The notes beneath the pieces were generated by a model. The model had not been told where the DNA came from, did not search any database, and worked only from the letters and a program-made list of their open reading frames with translations. 64,000 bases of DNA, from assembly GCA_934525625.1 (NCBI GenBank), contig CAKSZL010000007.1, positions 62,001-126,000 of the forward strand, written 5' to 3'. Origin of the DNA: an uncultured Burkholderiaceae bacterium. GTDB taxonomy: Bacteria > Pseudomonadota > Gammaproteobacteria > Burkholderiales > Burkholderiaceae_B. Positions 36,101 to 43,774 of this stretch are shown here, piece after piece. Both the position numbers and the translations under genes were made by a program. Position 1 is the first letter of the stretch; the number at the start of each line of letters is the position of its first letter.

Positions 36101-37353
36101 TGGGCAAAGGTGCGGGTGGCCTGATCGAGCTGGCCGCGGTCGGCCTGGACATGGCCGATCATGTTGTGGGCGGCGGAAGTCTTGCCGTCCAGGCGTATGG
36201 CTTGTTCGGCCAATTGTTGGGCCAGGGCCAGGTCGCCGTTGGCGCGGGCGTTGCCGGCCTGGTTGACCAGGCGCCAGTAGCGTGTGGCGTTGAGCGCCTG
36301 GTTCCAGTTGGGCTTCGCGCGCGCGGCGCGTACCAGCAGTTGCTCCGCCTGGACGTGGTCATTCTGCTGCATGCGCACCAAACCCAGGCCGCCCAGCGCG
36401 TCGGCGTCGTTGGGCTGGCGTTTGAGCCTGGCCTGGAAGGCCTGCTCGGCGACGTTCAGGTCGCCGTTGTCCAGCGCCCGGAAGCCGCGCGCCAGATCGG
36501 GGTCTTGGCGCCACGGGCGGGTAGCCGCAGCCTGGCCGCCTTGCGTACCGGGGCTGCTTGCCTGTGCGGTTCCGCCTTTGGCCAGCAGTTTACGGATTTC
36601 CTCGTCTTTTGGATGGACTTTGAGATAGTCTTCGAATACCCCGCGCCAGTCCGGCCCTGGAGGGCCGATCCATGTCAGCGCCAGCGCCCATTCTTCGTTT
36701 GCCTGGCTGGCGACCGAGGGAACGGACGAGAGTTGGCGCATGATCTCCAGTCCTTCCCGGCGATGATCCACTTCGCGGACCAGGTGCCTGGCCAGCGCCA
36801 GCCGGTATGCGCCGTTGTTGGGCGAGCTGCGCACCAGTCCGCGCAGCTTCTCGATGGCGCGGTCGCGTCCGCCGGTGCTGTAGCCCAGGAAGTTGTAGTA
36901 CTCCAGCGCAAAAGCGCCTTGAGGTTCCTTGCCTTGCAGCAGCTTATCGTATTGCGCGACGGCGGCATCCATTTGACGCGCCGCGGCAAGTTCGCGCGCC
37001 TTGTGGAGTACGGGGATGACATCCGGCCGGCTTAGATAGATTTCTTGTTCCAGCAAAGGAATCAGGCGGCTGCGAGGCGCAGCGGCGCGCAATTGCTCCA
37101 GGTACTTGCTCGCCGTGGCATGGTCGTTTTCGCCCAGTGCGGCGGCCGCCATGCCATACAGCGCATCGGGATGGCTGGGCGATGCCAGCAGAAGCTTTTC
37201 CCAGACCTCGGTGGCGCGCTTGTAGTCGCTGCGCGATTGCCAGAAACGGCCTTGTTCGACCAGCGTGTCGATGGAGGAGGGTTGGGCATGGAGATCGGGG
37301 TGGGCGAGAGCAGCCAGTAGACTGAGGGCTATCGTGTAGTGGCGTGCGGACAT
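33136..37353 (-). CDS. bcsC: Cellulose synthase outer-membrane subunit BcsC
   Basis: A 1405-residue export protein. A signal peptide (about 1-24, ending LHAQ) leads into a long tetratricopeptide array (to about 860), then a Pro/Ala/Val-rich linker (about 870-980). A C-terminal beta-barrel (BCSC_C) begins near LRQELATLQDMRNPEVRFG and ends with an aromatic-rich strand. The TPRs bridge the periplasm and the barrel exports the glucan. ATG 37353 with GGAG five bases upstream is chosen. It overlaps the bcsZ 3' end by 25 nt, so the two are translationally linked. Length is slightly above the common 1100-1300 residues. Confidence 0.95.
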   Translation of the reverse strand: MSARHYTIALSLLAALAHPDLHAQPSSIDTLVEQGRFWQSRSDYKRATEVWEKLLLASPSHPDALYGMAAAALGENDHATASKYLEQLRAAAPRSRLIPLLEQEIYLSRPDVIPVLHKARELAAARQMDAAVAQYDKLLQGKEPQGAFALEYYNFLGYSTGGRDRAIEKLRGLVRSSPNNGAYRLALARHLVREVDHRREGLEIMRQLSSVPSVASQANEEWALALTWIGPPGPDWRGVFEDYLKVHPKDEEIRKLLAKGGTAQASSPGTQGGQAAATRPWRQDPDLARGFRALDNGDLNVAEQAFQARLKRQPNDADALGGLGLVRMQQNDHVQAEQLLVRAARAKPNWNQALNATRYWRLVNQAGNARANGDLALAQQLAEQAIRLDGKTSAAHNMIGHVQADRGQLDQATRTFAQVLKRDRRDTEAMGALISALSQQGRHQEAEKLISGLTPEQRASIGDEGRLRAALIAGKAKAMQQRGDLAGAQRAFEDAMRTDPNNAWLRLDLARLYIKQGATTEARGLVDGLLRSNPDMPDALYTSALLSMELGEWEKAYATMVRIPEKARTSEMAAMEQQLWVHAQAAQAGRLAKLGRTDDARRTLRGLEATAGGDPGMLGAIASAYVDAGDANHGLSLIRQEIGRTAQPSPDIQLAYAGLLLKTGQDVEAASTLRALQNRPMNAAQKKTFDDLAFMYNIRQADLLRERGEFARAHDTLAPALAQRPSDTMALAAMARLYAANGENDKALEQYKRLLQKDPDNADLQMGAAIAATQMREYDFAENAINHALSIAPEDPDMLANAARLYRARGKTGKAIELFTAAIEAEEKQLAMAKQPGASQAAAASDGEYGSTFVALPSQGTRSTLPRQAVAGILDEPSGKAPVYVAAQPAAMPEPQPLPAPVAVRPATVQPAAPATQVARVEAEAPVAAAAPARGRTITAEPGSVITPAPRMVQIHTTDATLAPVRESSAPLPAAPVVGGTMLGIRSDKAADLRQELATLQDMRNPEVRFGVFGRNNNGEEGLSKLSEVQAPLEVRLPVGDGTLALQATAVRLDAGSVDSDFYNSSRFGGGPVAIYDAIAQNNQWGSVQALNSHGPTGKQRDSGVGLSVAYEQSGLRVDLGTTPLGFQRTNFIGGLKFDGLFDEQARSWYSVDLSRRAVTDSLVSFAGAHDSRTGQTWGGVTSTGLQLQVGQDSDRFGYYGYGGWHSLNGHNVESNWRANVGAGVYWHVLREQNRIFTAGLNLGATFYDKNQRFFTYGHGGYFSPQRMYSFSLPFTWAQRSDRFTYKLQGAIGIQRFSEDEADYFPTSASLQANALNAVQYARAMGYGGATATYAGQSKTGFAYNLQAAAEYRLSNHLVLGSALSFNNAKDYRQWAGGLYLRYTLYPSTRMLDLPVTPYRGPYGN

Positions 37354-38606
37354 GGCGTCTCCGATGGTAACTGGAGGCTTCCGTTGGGCAGGAAGCGGTA
37401 ATGACCTTGCTGCCAGCCGGTGCTGAACAAACAAAGCATATGATCGTAATAGGGAGGCTGCCGGTTTTCCTCCGGCTTGCCGTCAAGACTGGCCTGCCAC
37501 AGCGCGATGGCGCGGCTGTATTGGGCCTGCATCAAATCGGTTTCTTTACGCAGATGGAAATACGGCACCAGCGCGGCGGAAAAACCGAATGGCCCCGTGT
37601 TTTCCGTAACCCCCGTCATCGTGTGGACGATCTCGGGAGGCGCGGCGGTCTTACGGGTGGCGTCCGCCATGCCGTGCAGCATGTTGGCGATGGTCGGGGC
37701 CAGCGGGTCTTCGGGCGCCGTCAGTCCGGCCCAAAGATAGACCCGTATGGCGTCGTAGCTGCCGATGTCCTGTTTCTCGGGGTCGAGGACGAAGCGGCCC
37801 TTTCCGGCGCCGTCGGCCTGGTAGCCCACCCAGTCGGGGGCAAAGCCCTTGGGGCTGACGGTGCGCAGCATGCGCACGGTGTTGGAAATGATGTCCCGCC
37901 ACGGCCCGTGCGGCGATTCGGCCGCCAGGCGGCGCAACAGGAAAAGGGGATGGTAGCTGGGGTTCAGCCGCCATATCCGGTCTTCGCGCACGAGGTGGCG
38001 CGGCCAGGGCAGCAGCATTTTGCCCAGGCCGGGCAGGTCGTCCACTTCATGCGCCTCGACCAGCGCGAGCAGGGCGGCGGCATCGCGCAGATAGTCGGCG
38101 CGTTGCCAGCGCTTGCCGGCTTCCAGCAGCGAGTAGATGAACCAGAGCTCGGCGTCGGAAGCGGGATTGGGGTCGATGACTGTCCATTGGTTACGGTCGT
38201 TCAGGCCCCAAAGCCAGGCGGGCAGGTTGCTGCCGACGTCGCCTTTGGCCAGGTTGTTGACCGCCCAGCGCCAGATCTTCTCGAAGCTGGCGGCGTCGTT
38301 GGCGACCAGCGCGAAGAACATGCCGTAGGACTGCCCTTCGGAGGAACTATGCAGCTTGGGCGTGCTGGCGTCCAGCACGCGTCCGTCATGCTGTACGAAA
38401 TGCTTCAGGAAGACGCGATACTGAGGCCAGTTCGCAATACGGCAATCGCCGTCGTTCGCCGCCTGCGCACGCGTTTGGGCGCGCGCGGGGAGCAGCGTCG
38501 TAGAAAGGCAGAGCGCCGCCATGGACATCACCCAGCGCCGACGATCCGGCTGCGGGCAGCCGGCGTCGATGCGGGGCGGAGTCTGATGCGGTGTTGCTTG
38601 CGTCAT
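37329..38606 (-). CDS. bcsZ: Endo-1,4-beta-glucanase BcsZ (GH8)
   Basis: A 425-residue periplasmic cellulase of glycoside hydrolase family 8. The acid Glu is E90 in SSSEGQSYGMFFAL, and DPNPASDAELW and GSYDAIRVYLW are further GH8 motifs. The N-terminus has a twin-arginine-like DRRRWVMSMAAL before the hydrophobic core, so Tat export is possible. ATG 38606 lies five bases after the bcsB2 stop. BcsZ trims glucan and promotes orderly export in bcs systems. Confidence 0.93.
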   Translation of the reverse strand: MTQATPHQTPPRIDAGCPQPDRRRWVMSMAALCLSTTLLPARAQTRAQAANDGDCRIANWPQYRVFLKHFVQHDGRVLDASTPKLHSSSEGQSYGMFFALVANDAASFEKIWRWAVNNLAKGDVGSNLPAWLWGLNDRNQWTVIDPNPASDAELWFIYSLLEAGKRWQRADYLRDAAALLALVEAHEVDDLPGLGKMLLPWPRHLVREDRIWRLNPSYHPLFLLRRLAAESPHGPWRDIISNTVRMLRTVSPKGFAPDWVGYQADGAGKGRFVLDPEKQDIGSYDAIRVYLWAGLTAPEDPLAPTIANMLHGMADATRKTAAPPEIVHTMTGVTENTGPFGFSAALVPYFHLRKETDLMQAQYSRAIALWQASLDGKPEENRQPPYYDHMLCLFSTGWQQGHYRFLPNGSLQLPSETPCPHATTR

Positions 38607-38611
38607 TGCGC

Positions 38612-40972
38612 TTAGGCGGCAGGGGCCTTGTCGCGGCGGCCGAAGACGAGGCGCAGCAGCGCCACGATCAGCCACAACAGCAGCAGGATGACGACGACTG
38701 CCGCCAGTACGGCCAGCCAGGGCTTGTTGTTGGGCAGGTAGGGGTCCAGCATCCACTGCAGGCGTTTGAAGAAGCCCAGTTGGCCGACGTAATACGTCTG
38801 GTCGGCGATCAACGGGTCGACGCGCTTGTCGCGGATGATGGACAGGCTGCCTTCGATGCGGTTCTCGAACTCGGCTTCGCCGCGAATGGCGGCCGAAACG
38901 CTGTCCAGGCCCTCGGGCTTGTTGCTGGCGACCAGCACCACGCTGCGGCCGTTGGTCATGGGCGACTCGAAACCCGCGACGATGGCGTTGACGCCGTCGC
39001 TGTCATAGGCGATGAGGGTGCGTTGCGCTTCCTCGTTGTAGCGCGGGTTGGGGGTGGACCAGTTCAGCACCTTGTAGATCAGGTCGGAGGTGCCGAAGCG
39101 CTTGCCGTCCTGGCTGGTGTAGGTGCCGGTCAGGCCATCGGTCCAATGCTTGAGGGCGGGCTTGTCGGCGCCGGCGGTTACGACCAGGATGTCCTTGTTG
39201 GCGACGCTGTCGAGCTGCTGCGCATTGGTGACGGTGACGCCCAGCGCGGGATAGCCGGTGGATTCGCCCATCAGGCCCATCAGGTCGAGGTAGGTGCTCA
39301 GTTCCTGCTGGCTGGCGTTGGCGTCCAGCACCACGGCGGTCTCGGACAGATCGGCCAGGCGGGTGAACGGCCAGCCGCTTTCCGAGAACGAGGCCAGGTC
39401 GGGCATGGCCTTGTAGTGCGAATAGGCCGTCAGGTCTATGGTGGATTCGGGGTCGATGTAGCCGCGTACGTTGTCGATGATGATGTCGCGGCACTCGCCC
39501 TGCTTGACGTAGTCGTACATGTAGCGGAACTGCAGTTGGGCGCGCGACAGCAGCGTTTCCAGCGGCACTTCCAGCTTCACATCGGAGGGCAGGCTTTCGT
39601 CGGGCAGCACTTGCGCGCGCACGGCTTCGCCGTGATAGAGATTGTCCAGCGAGAACAGCGGCATGGACTTGACGAACAGGTCGTCCACGCTGAAGAGCAG
39701 CGACGAGTTCACCGAGGTGGGTTGTGGCGTATAGCGGTACTTCAACTGGATGGGCACCCGGTTTTCGCGCCAGCCGAACAGGTCGGGCGGAACGCGCACG
39801 TCCAGGCGGATGAGGTCGGGGCTGTAGCCCGTGACGTTCAGCTTCTGCTCGTCCGTTATTTCGCCGAAGGAAACCGGGCGGTCCGTGCGCAGCCAGTTGG
39901 GGGCGTCGTAGGGCTTGCGCGGCTTCAGGTCGGCGAATTGGGTGACCACGGCGGCCTGGCCGCTGAAGGTCTGGTTGCCGCTGGCCAAGGCAATGGCGGC
40001 TTGCTTGACCTCCTTGCTGTCGCGGCCCATGACCAGCAGCAGCTTGCCGCTGGGGTCCTGCGGGTTGGGCACGACGGCCAGCGTGGGGCCGGTCAGCGTA
40101 CCTTTATGGAAATGCTGTGCTTGAGCGGCGCCGTTGACCAGGACGATGGCGTTGCCGGTGGCCGGGGCCGCATCCTTCGCGGCGGGGAAGCGCGCGCCGC
40201 GGTAGCCGGCCAACGCGCCGAACCAGGACGACAGGGCGCCGGCGCCTTCCAGCATCTGGTTGTCCGCCGTGCCGCTGAACACGAAGGGTAGTGTCAACTG
40301 GCGCGTGTCGCGCTTATCGAAAAACGGTACGGGCAGCAAGGCCAGGTCGTTGGGCAGCAGCAGCGGGTCTACGGCCAGTTCCAGCGTGCTGTGATTGCTG
40401 ATGTTGGCCCAAAGGCTGGAGTGCAGCGGGTCTTCGCATTCCAGTGTGTAGTGGCCGATGAGTTGCAGCCGTAACTGGTTGTAGGCCGTGATCAGGTGCG
40501 CGGGCAGTTCCACCGACTTTTGCAGGTTGACGCCGGCGGTGTCGCGCGGCACCGGAATCGTGGCGGCGACTTCGTCGTTGATGAGCACGTTGATGTGCGA
40601 CAGGTCGGCCAGCAACGCCGGGGAATAGGCGTAGTTCAGGTTGACCCGGGCGCCGGTGACGATCTCGTCGGTGCGGATGTTGAACGGCAGGCTGTTGCTG
40701 GCGTCCACGCCGCGCAGGTTCAGCGGATAGCGGGCGCCGAGATCCGTGAACCGCAATGCGCGGTTGGGGATGAACGGCGCAGGTGCCGCGGCTTCCTGGC
40801 CGCCCGCTTCCGTTTCCGCGACGGTTTGTTCGGCCGTCGGCTGGGCCGTGTCCTTGTCGTCAGCCGTCGCGGGCATGCTAAGCGCCATACCGAGCAGACA
40901 CAAGCTGGACAGAATGGCCGGCAAGGTTTTGCGTCCAGGCATGGATGGCGATGCTGTGGGCTTCTGTAGCAT
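38612..40972 (-). CDS. bcsB: Cellulose synthase periplasmic subunit BcsB, second copy
   Basis: A 786-residue BcsB with a signal peptide (about 20-45, ending PATADD), carbohydrate-binding and flavodoxin-like repeats, and a single C-terminal membrane anchor (PWLAVLAAVVVILLLLWL). Conserved BcsB stretches include LIGHYTLECEDPLHSSLWA and SSWFGALAGYRGARFP. ATG 40972 follows AAGGGGAACCC. It is a paralogue of the copy at 43775-46054, sharing these motifs but differing over much of the length. No bcsA accompanies it in this unit, so it either shares the single BcsA or partners one elsewhere. Confidence 0.93.
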   Translation of the reverse strand: MLQKPTASPSMPGRKTLPAILSSLCLLGMALSMPATADDKDTAQPTAEQTVAETEAGGQEAAAPAPFIPNRALRFTDLGARYPLNLRGVDASNSLPFNIRTDEIVTGARVNLNYAYSPALLADLSHINVLINDEVAATIPVPRDTAGVNLQKSVELPAHLITAYNQLRLQLIGHYTLECEDPLHSSLWANISNHSTLELAVDPLLLPNDLALLPVPFFDKRDTRQLTLPFVFSGTADNQMLEGAGALSSWFGALAGYRGARFPAAKDAAPATGNAIVLVNGAAQAQHFHKGTLTGPTLAVVPNPQDPSGKLLLVMGRDSKEVKQAAIALASGNQTFSGQAAVVTQFADLKPRKPYDAPNWLRTDRPVSFGEITDEQKLNVTGYSPDLIRLDVRVPPDLFGWRENRVPIQLKYRYTPQPTSVNSSLLFSVDDLFVKSMPLFSLDNLYHGEAVRAQVLPDESLPSDVKLEVPLETLLSRAQLQFRYMYDYVKQGECRDIIIDNVRGYIDPESTIDLTAYSHYKAMPDLASFSESGWPFTRLADLSETAVVLDANASQQELSTYLDLMGLMGESTGYPALGVTVTNAQQLDSVANKDILVVTAGADKPALKHWTDGLTGTYTSQDGKRFGTSDLIYKVLNWSTPNPRYNEEAQRTLIAYDSDGVNAIVAGFESPMTNGRSVVLVASNKPEGLDSVSAAIRGEAEFENRIEGSLSIIRDKRVDPLIADQTYYVGQLGFFKRLQWMLDPYLPNNKPWLAVLAAVVVILLLLWLIVALLRLVFGRRDKAPAA

Positions 40973-41047
40973 GGGTTCCCCTTCTGTGTGATTCCGTGTG
41001 GTGGCTGCGCTCATTTGTATGTCGTCAGTCAAAATTGATTCGAAGGC

Positions 41048-41821
41048 TTAGCGGGCGACTCTGGTGGAGGTCGGCTGCTGAGTGATCCAGTCAGCCCACG
41101 TCAGGATGTTCTGGCGGGCGGGGCTGGCCGTGTCGTAGTCGATGATGCTTACGCCGCGCGCCAACGCTTCGCCCACCGTATGGTCGTGGCGCACGATGCC
41201 GACGACTTTGTCGGGGTGGTCTTCACGCATCGCTTGCAGCACGTCTTTGCATAGCGTTTTATCGGCATCGAACTGATTGACGAGAAACGCATGGTCGATG
41301 AAGTCGTCGCGTGGCGTGCAGTAGGTCTCGATCAGCCGTTCCATTTGCTGCAGCGTGGCGTAGGAAGCGGCATCCGCCAGCGCTACGACGATGACCAGTT
41401 GCGCGGCGTTCAACGCCTGTTGCAGGTAGACGGATGGGCCAGGCGGCGTGTCGATGACGACGATGGTGTCCTGCGCCAGCGGCAGGCTGTCGAGGTTGCG
41501 CTTGAGCCAGTTGGGGTCGTCGATCAGGCGCTGCTCGAACGTGCGCCGGTCTTGCTCGTTGACGAACCCGTAGGGCAGCACGGCAAGTCCGTTGTTGACC
41601 TGGTAGCCGATCCGGCGCCAGTTGCGCCCTTCCAAAGTGGCGCGCGACAGTCCGTCGAGCCGGTAATCGTGTTCGCCCAGGTGAAAGCGCAGCGAATTTT
41701 GTGGATCGAGATCCACGCCCAGCACCGGGTGCCCGGCGCGCAGGAGCGCCATGCCTAGGCCGGCGCTGATCGTGCTTTTCCCGACCCCGCCTTTCGCGGA
41801 AACGATGGCAATTTTCTTCAC
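41048..41821 (-). CDS. bcsQ: Cellulose synthesis ATPase BcsQ, second copy
   Basis: A 257-residue MinD/ParA-type ATPase. The deviant Walker A is SAKGGVGKST at about 8-17, the switch region is DLDPQNS, and IDTPPGPSVY is Walker B. BcsQ helps localise or activate the synthase at the cell pole in enteric bacteria. It is a paralogue of the protein at 48264-49040. It follows the proline-rich gene by 12 nt and precedes bcsB2 by 75 nt. Confidence 0.9.
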   Translation of the reverse strand: MKKIAIVSAKGGVGKSTISAGLGMALLRAGHPVLGVDLDPQNSLRFHLGEHDYRLDGLSRATLEGRNWRRIGYQVNNGLAVLPYGFVNEQDRRTFEQRLIDDPNWLKRNLDSLPLAQDTIVVIDTPPGPSVYLQQALNAAQLVIVVALADAASYATLQQMERLIETYCTPRDDFIDHAFLVNQFDADKTLCKDVLQAMREDHPDKVVGIVRHDHTVGEALARGVSIIDYDTASPARQNILTWADWITQQPTSTRVAR

Positions 41822-41833
41822 GTCGTCTCAGCC

Positions 41834-42709
41834 CTATGAACGAGGGTTCCCGGGAGCTGCGGCAAGACGGCTGAACAGGCTCTTGAGGGGGGTTGCGCTC
41901 GTTGCCTCGGTTGGGGCTTGCGGAGCGGCGGCGAGCGTTGGCTCCGGTGCCGTCGGGGCGGGCTCGGCGGCCATCTGCTGCGCGACGGGCTCGGGTTCCG
42001 CGACGACTGGTGCGGGTTCCGCGACAGCGGCGGGTTCGGGCGCTGCGGTAGGGACAGCTTCGGGTTCGGCTATCGCAACCGGTTCTGGTTCCACCGCGGC
42101 TGTGGCGACAGGTTCGGGTTCCGCGGCGGCGGGAACTGGCTCGGGTTCCACCACAGCTTCGGCTTCCTGTTCGATAACGGCGACGATGGGCTCCGGCGTC
42201 GGTGCGGGTTCGGGGGCTGCCTCCGCTTCCGGCTTGGCGCTGGCTGCAACGGCCTCGACGGCCGCCGGCGTTTGCGGTTCGGCAACAGGGTCGGGCCCGC
42301 GTTCGGCGGCCGGCTGCGGCTGCGGCTCGGCGGCTGCCTGGGGTTCGAACGCCGGCGCGGGCGTTGGCGATGCCGCAGCCTGCACCGGTTCCGCCGCAGG
42401 TGCAGCAGGCTCCGTACGCGACGGGGCGATCAGCTTGTGCGGATCGGGAGTAATCAGCACGGGTGTACCGTGATCGTGAATCTCGGAGATCTGCGGATGC
42501 GTGCCGGGAGCGGTTTCCGCTTCGTACTGGATTCCAGGCTCGGACACCACGGCCGGTGGAATGGGCTCGCGGCGTGTACGCACCGCATCAAGCAAAGGCC
42601 ATCGGCTGCGCGCGCTGCTGGTGTGCTCAGTACGCGTAATCTCTTTGTATTGCTCGGGCTGTCCGCCGAATTGGTGGAAGAGATTGCGGATGTCGTCGTC
42701 TTGATTCAT
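41834..42709 (-). CDS. BcsR-like N-terminus with proline-rich tail (BcsP/BcsO-like)
   Basis: A 291-residue protein in two parts. Residues 1-42 read DIRNLFHQFGGQPEQYKEI then SRWPLLDAV, which resembles the short BcsR regulator. About 110-270 is a low-complexity run of Pro/Glu/Ala/Val (EPEPVA-type repeats), and it ends with TPLKSLFSRLA, similar to the tail of BcsO. It has no signal peptide. It probably interacts with BcsQ and BcsD at the membrane. It lies between bcsD and bcsQ2 in one transcription unit. The low-complexity part makes database searches unreliable. Confidence 0.72.
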   Translation of the reverse strand: MNQDDDIRNLFHQFGGQPEQYKEITRTEHTSSARSRWPLLDAVRTRREPIPPAVVSEPGIQYEAETAPGTHPQISEIHDHGTPVLITPDPHKLIAPSRTEPAAPAAEPVQAAASPTPAPAFEPQAAAEPQPQPAAERGPDPVAEPQTPAAVEAVAASAKPEAEAAPEPAPTPEPIVAVIEQEAEAVVEPEPVPAAAEPEPVATAAVEPEPVAIAEPEAVPTAAPEPAAVAEPAPVVAEPEPVAQQMAAEPAPTAPEPTLAAAPQAPTEATSATPLKSLFSRLAAAPGNPRS

Positions 42710-42760
42710 GTGTCGTCTCCTGACCTGTGGGCTAGGCGGTCAATGGAACCCTAGGTCGGC

Positions 42761-43213
42761 TTATCGGCCGAAGCTGTATTCGATGGCGCCCAGTTCATCC
42801 GCCATGCGGGTTTGCGTGACGTGCAGGGAAGCGTCCGCGCCGGATTGATACATCCATTGCTCGTACACGCCTTCCAGGAAGCCGGTGGACCAGGACGCGC
42901 CTTCGGGCATGCTGGACTTCAGCGGCGAAAGATAGTGCTTGATGGCCAGGCGGGTGCCGTCTTCGGCAATGCTTGCCCAGCCCCAGTTCAAGGTGCGCCA
43001 GACGTTGTTGGCGGCTTCCTGCAGTGCCTCGATCGTGTCGGTTTCAGGCAGCGGGTTCTGTTTGGCGAAGCGTTCACCGCTGCGGCGCATCAGGCCGCGC
43101 AGATTGCTCACGGTCAGTTGCTGCGCCAACTCTTGCGAGAAAACGTCCAGGAACGCGGTCCATTGTTTGGAGGATTGTTGCGCGCTCAGGTATTTGATGA
43201 TTTCTTTTTCCAC
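42761..43213 (-). CDS. bcsD: Cellulose synthase subunit BcsD
   Basis: A 150-residue protein resembling the periplasmic BcsD of Acetobacter, which forms an octameric ring that aligns nascent glucan chains. The central LNWGWASIAEDGTRLAI and SWSTGFLEGVYEQWMYQSGA match its conserved core. The GTG start at 43213 is chosen because GAAGAAGAGG lies five bases upstream; an in-frame ATG at 43384 would add 57 residues of atypical, basic sequence. It opens the second cellulose unit, about 200 nt after the shared leader element. Confidence 0.82.
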   Translation of the reverse strand: MEKEIIKYLSAQQSSKQWTAFLDVFSQELAQQLTVSNLRGLMRRSGERFAKQNPLPETDTIEALQEAANNVWRTLNWGWASIAEDGTRLAIKHYLSPLKSSMPEGASWSTGFLEGVYEQWMYQSGADASLHVTQTRMADELGAIEYSFGR

Positions 43214-43226
43214 GTGTACCTCTTCT

Positions 43227-43475
43227 TCAAACGTCACGGATGGGGGCAAGGGATGCGCATAGGCGCGCGAACGCAGGCTGCGTGCGCAGCCTGCGGTAAA
43301 TGGGTACGGAGGTGGCCGTTGCGGCCAAGGCCGGTACAGCCGAATGGCAGGCAAATGTCTCGTCGCCCGCAGAGGCAGCATCAAGCAGGATGCTGCGAAA
43401 TATATTTACGTGCATGGACGGCATGCTCGTTGGCAAGGCGGAGCTGCGGGTTTCCGGCCCACATTCTTGACGCAT
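43227..43475 (-). CDS. Possible upstream ORF in the bcsD leader
   Basis: An 82-codon frame begins with ATG inside the conserved leader and runs to a stop 13 nt before the bcsD start. Its first 18 residues, MRQECGPETRSSALPTSM, are identical to those of the frame at 49037-49201 in the other leader; after that the two differ. GCAAGG lies close upstream of the ATG but at short spacing. It may be a leader peptide, or simply reflect nucleotide conservation of an RNA element. No homologue is recognised. Confidence 0.3.
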   Translation of the reverse strand: MRQECGPETRSSALPTSMPSMHVNIFRSILLDAASAGDETFACHSAVPALAATATSVPIYRRLRTQPAFARLCASLAPIRDV

Positions 43476-43489
43476 AACCTTGCTTCTTA
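43411..43489 (-). repeat. Conserved cellulose-operon leader element, copy 1
   Basis: A 79-nt block, 75 of 79 positions identical to 49137-49215, in the same orientation and also upstream of a cellulose unit. On the minus strand GCAAGG pairs with CCTTGC. Between them is a hairpin GTGGG/CCCGC with a CCGGAAA loop. ATGC inside the first stem can pair with GCAT after it, giving a pseudoknot-like order. It lies in the 5' UTR of bcsD. It could be a cis-acting RNA, a protein-binding site or the start of a leader peptide. Confidence 0.8.
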
Positions 43490-43520
43490 TGCCCGCCCCT
43501 TTCAATGTGTAAGGGTGTGT

Positions 43521-43560
43521 GCGGATACTACAATTCTAGTCTATAACCCTCTTGCTTTTA
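43521..43560 (-). promoter_or_regulatory. Probable promoter of the bcsD unit
   Basis: On the minus strand TAGAAT (43533-43538) is a good -10 element, followed six bases later by ATCCGC (43521-43526). TTTAAA lies 18 bases upstream as a weak -35. The same TAGAAT-N6-ATCCGC arrangement is found before the other leader copy at 49253-49270. A very AT-rich tract (about 43560-43670) upstream could act as an UP element or bind nucleoid proteins. Confidence 0.5.
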
Positions 43561-43680
43561 AAAGAATTGTCGTTTCTTTATGGAATTCCAAGGGAAACGA
43601 CAAAAAAATAAAAGCCATAAAGCAAAATAAATACTTGTTTTATAAATAAAAATAAAACAAAACGTTTCTTGTCGCATCTC

Positions 43681-43703
43681 GGCTACCCAAGCCTCGGGCA
43701 GCC
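43681..43703 (-). terminator. Hairpin downstream of bcsB1
   Basis: GGCT-CCC pairs with GGG-AGCC around an AAGCCTC loop, about 70 nt after the bcsB1 stop. On the minus strand it is followed by mixed sequence and then a T-rich stretch about 20 nt later, so termination is possible but not strong. It separates the two cellulose units. Confidence 0.4.
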
Positions 43704-43774
43704 ACAGGCATGAGACACCGGATCCAGCATGGCGCCGGGCGCCAAGTCGCGACGCGGCGGCATCCCGCATAGCA

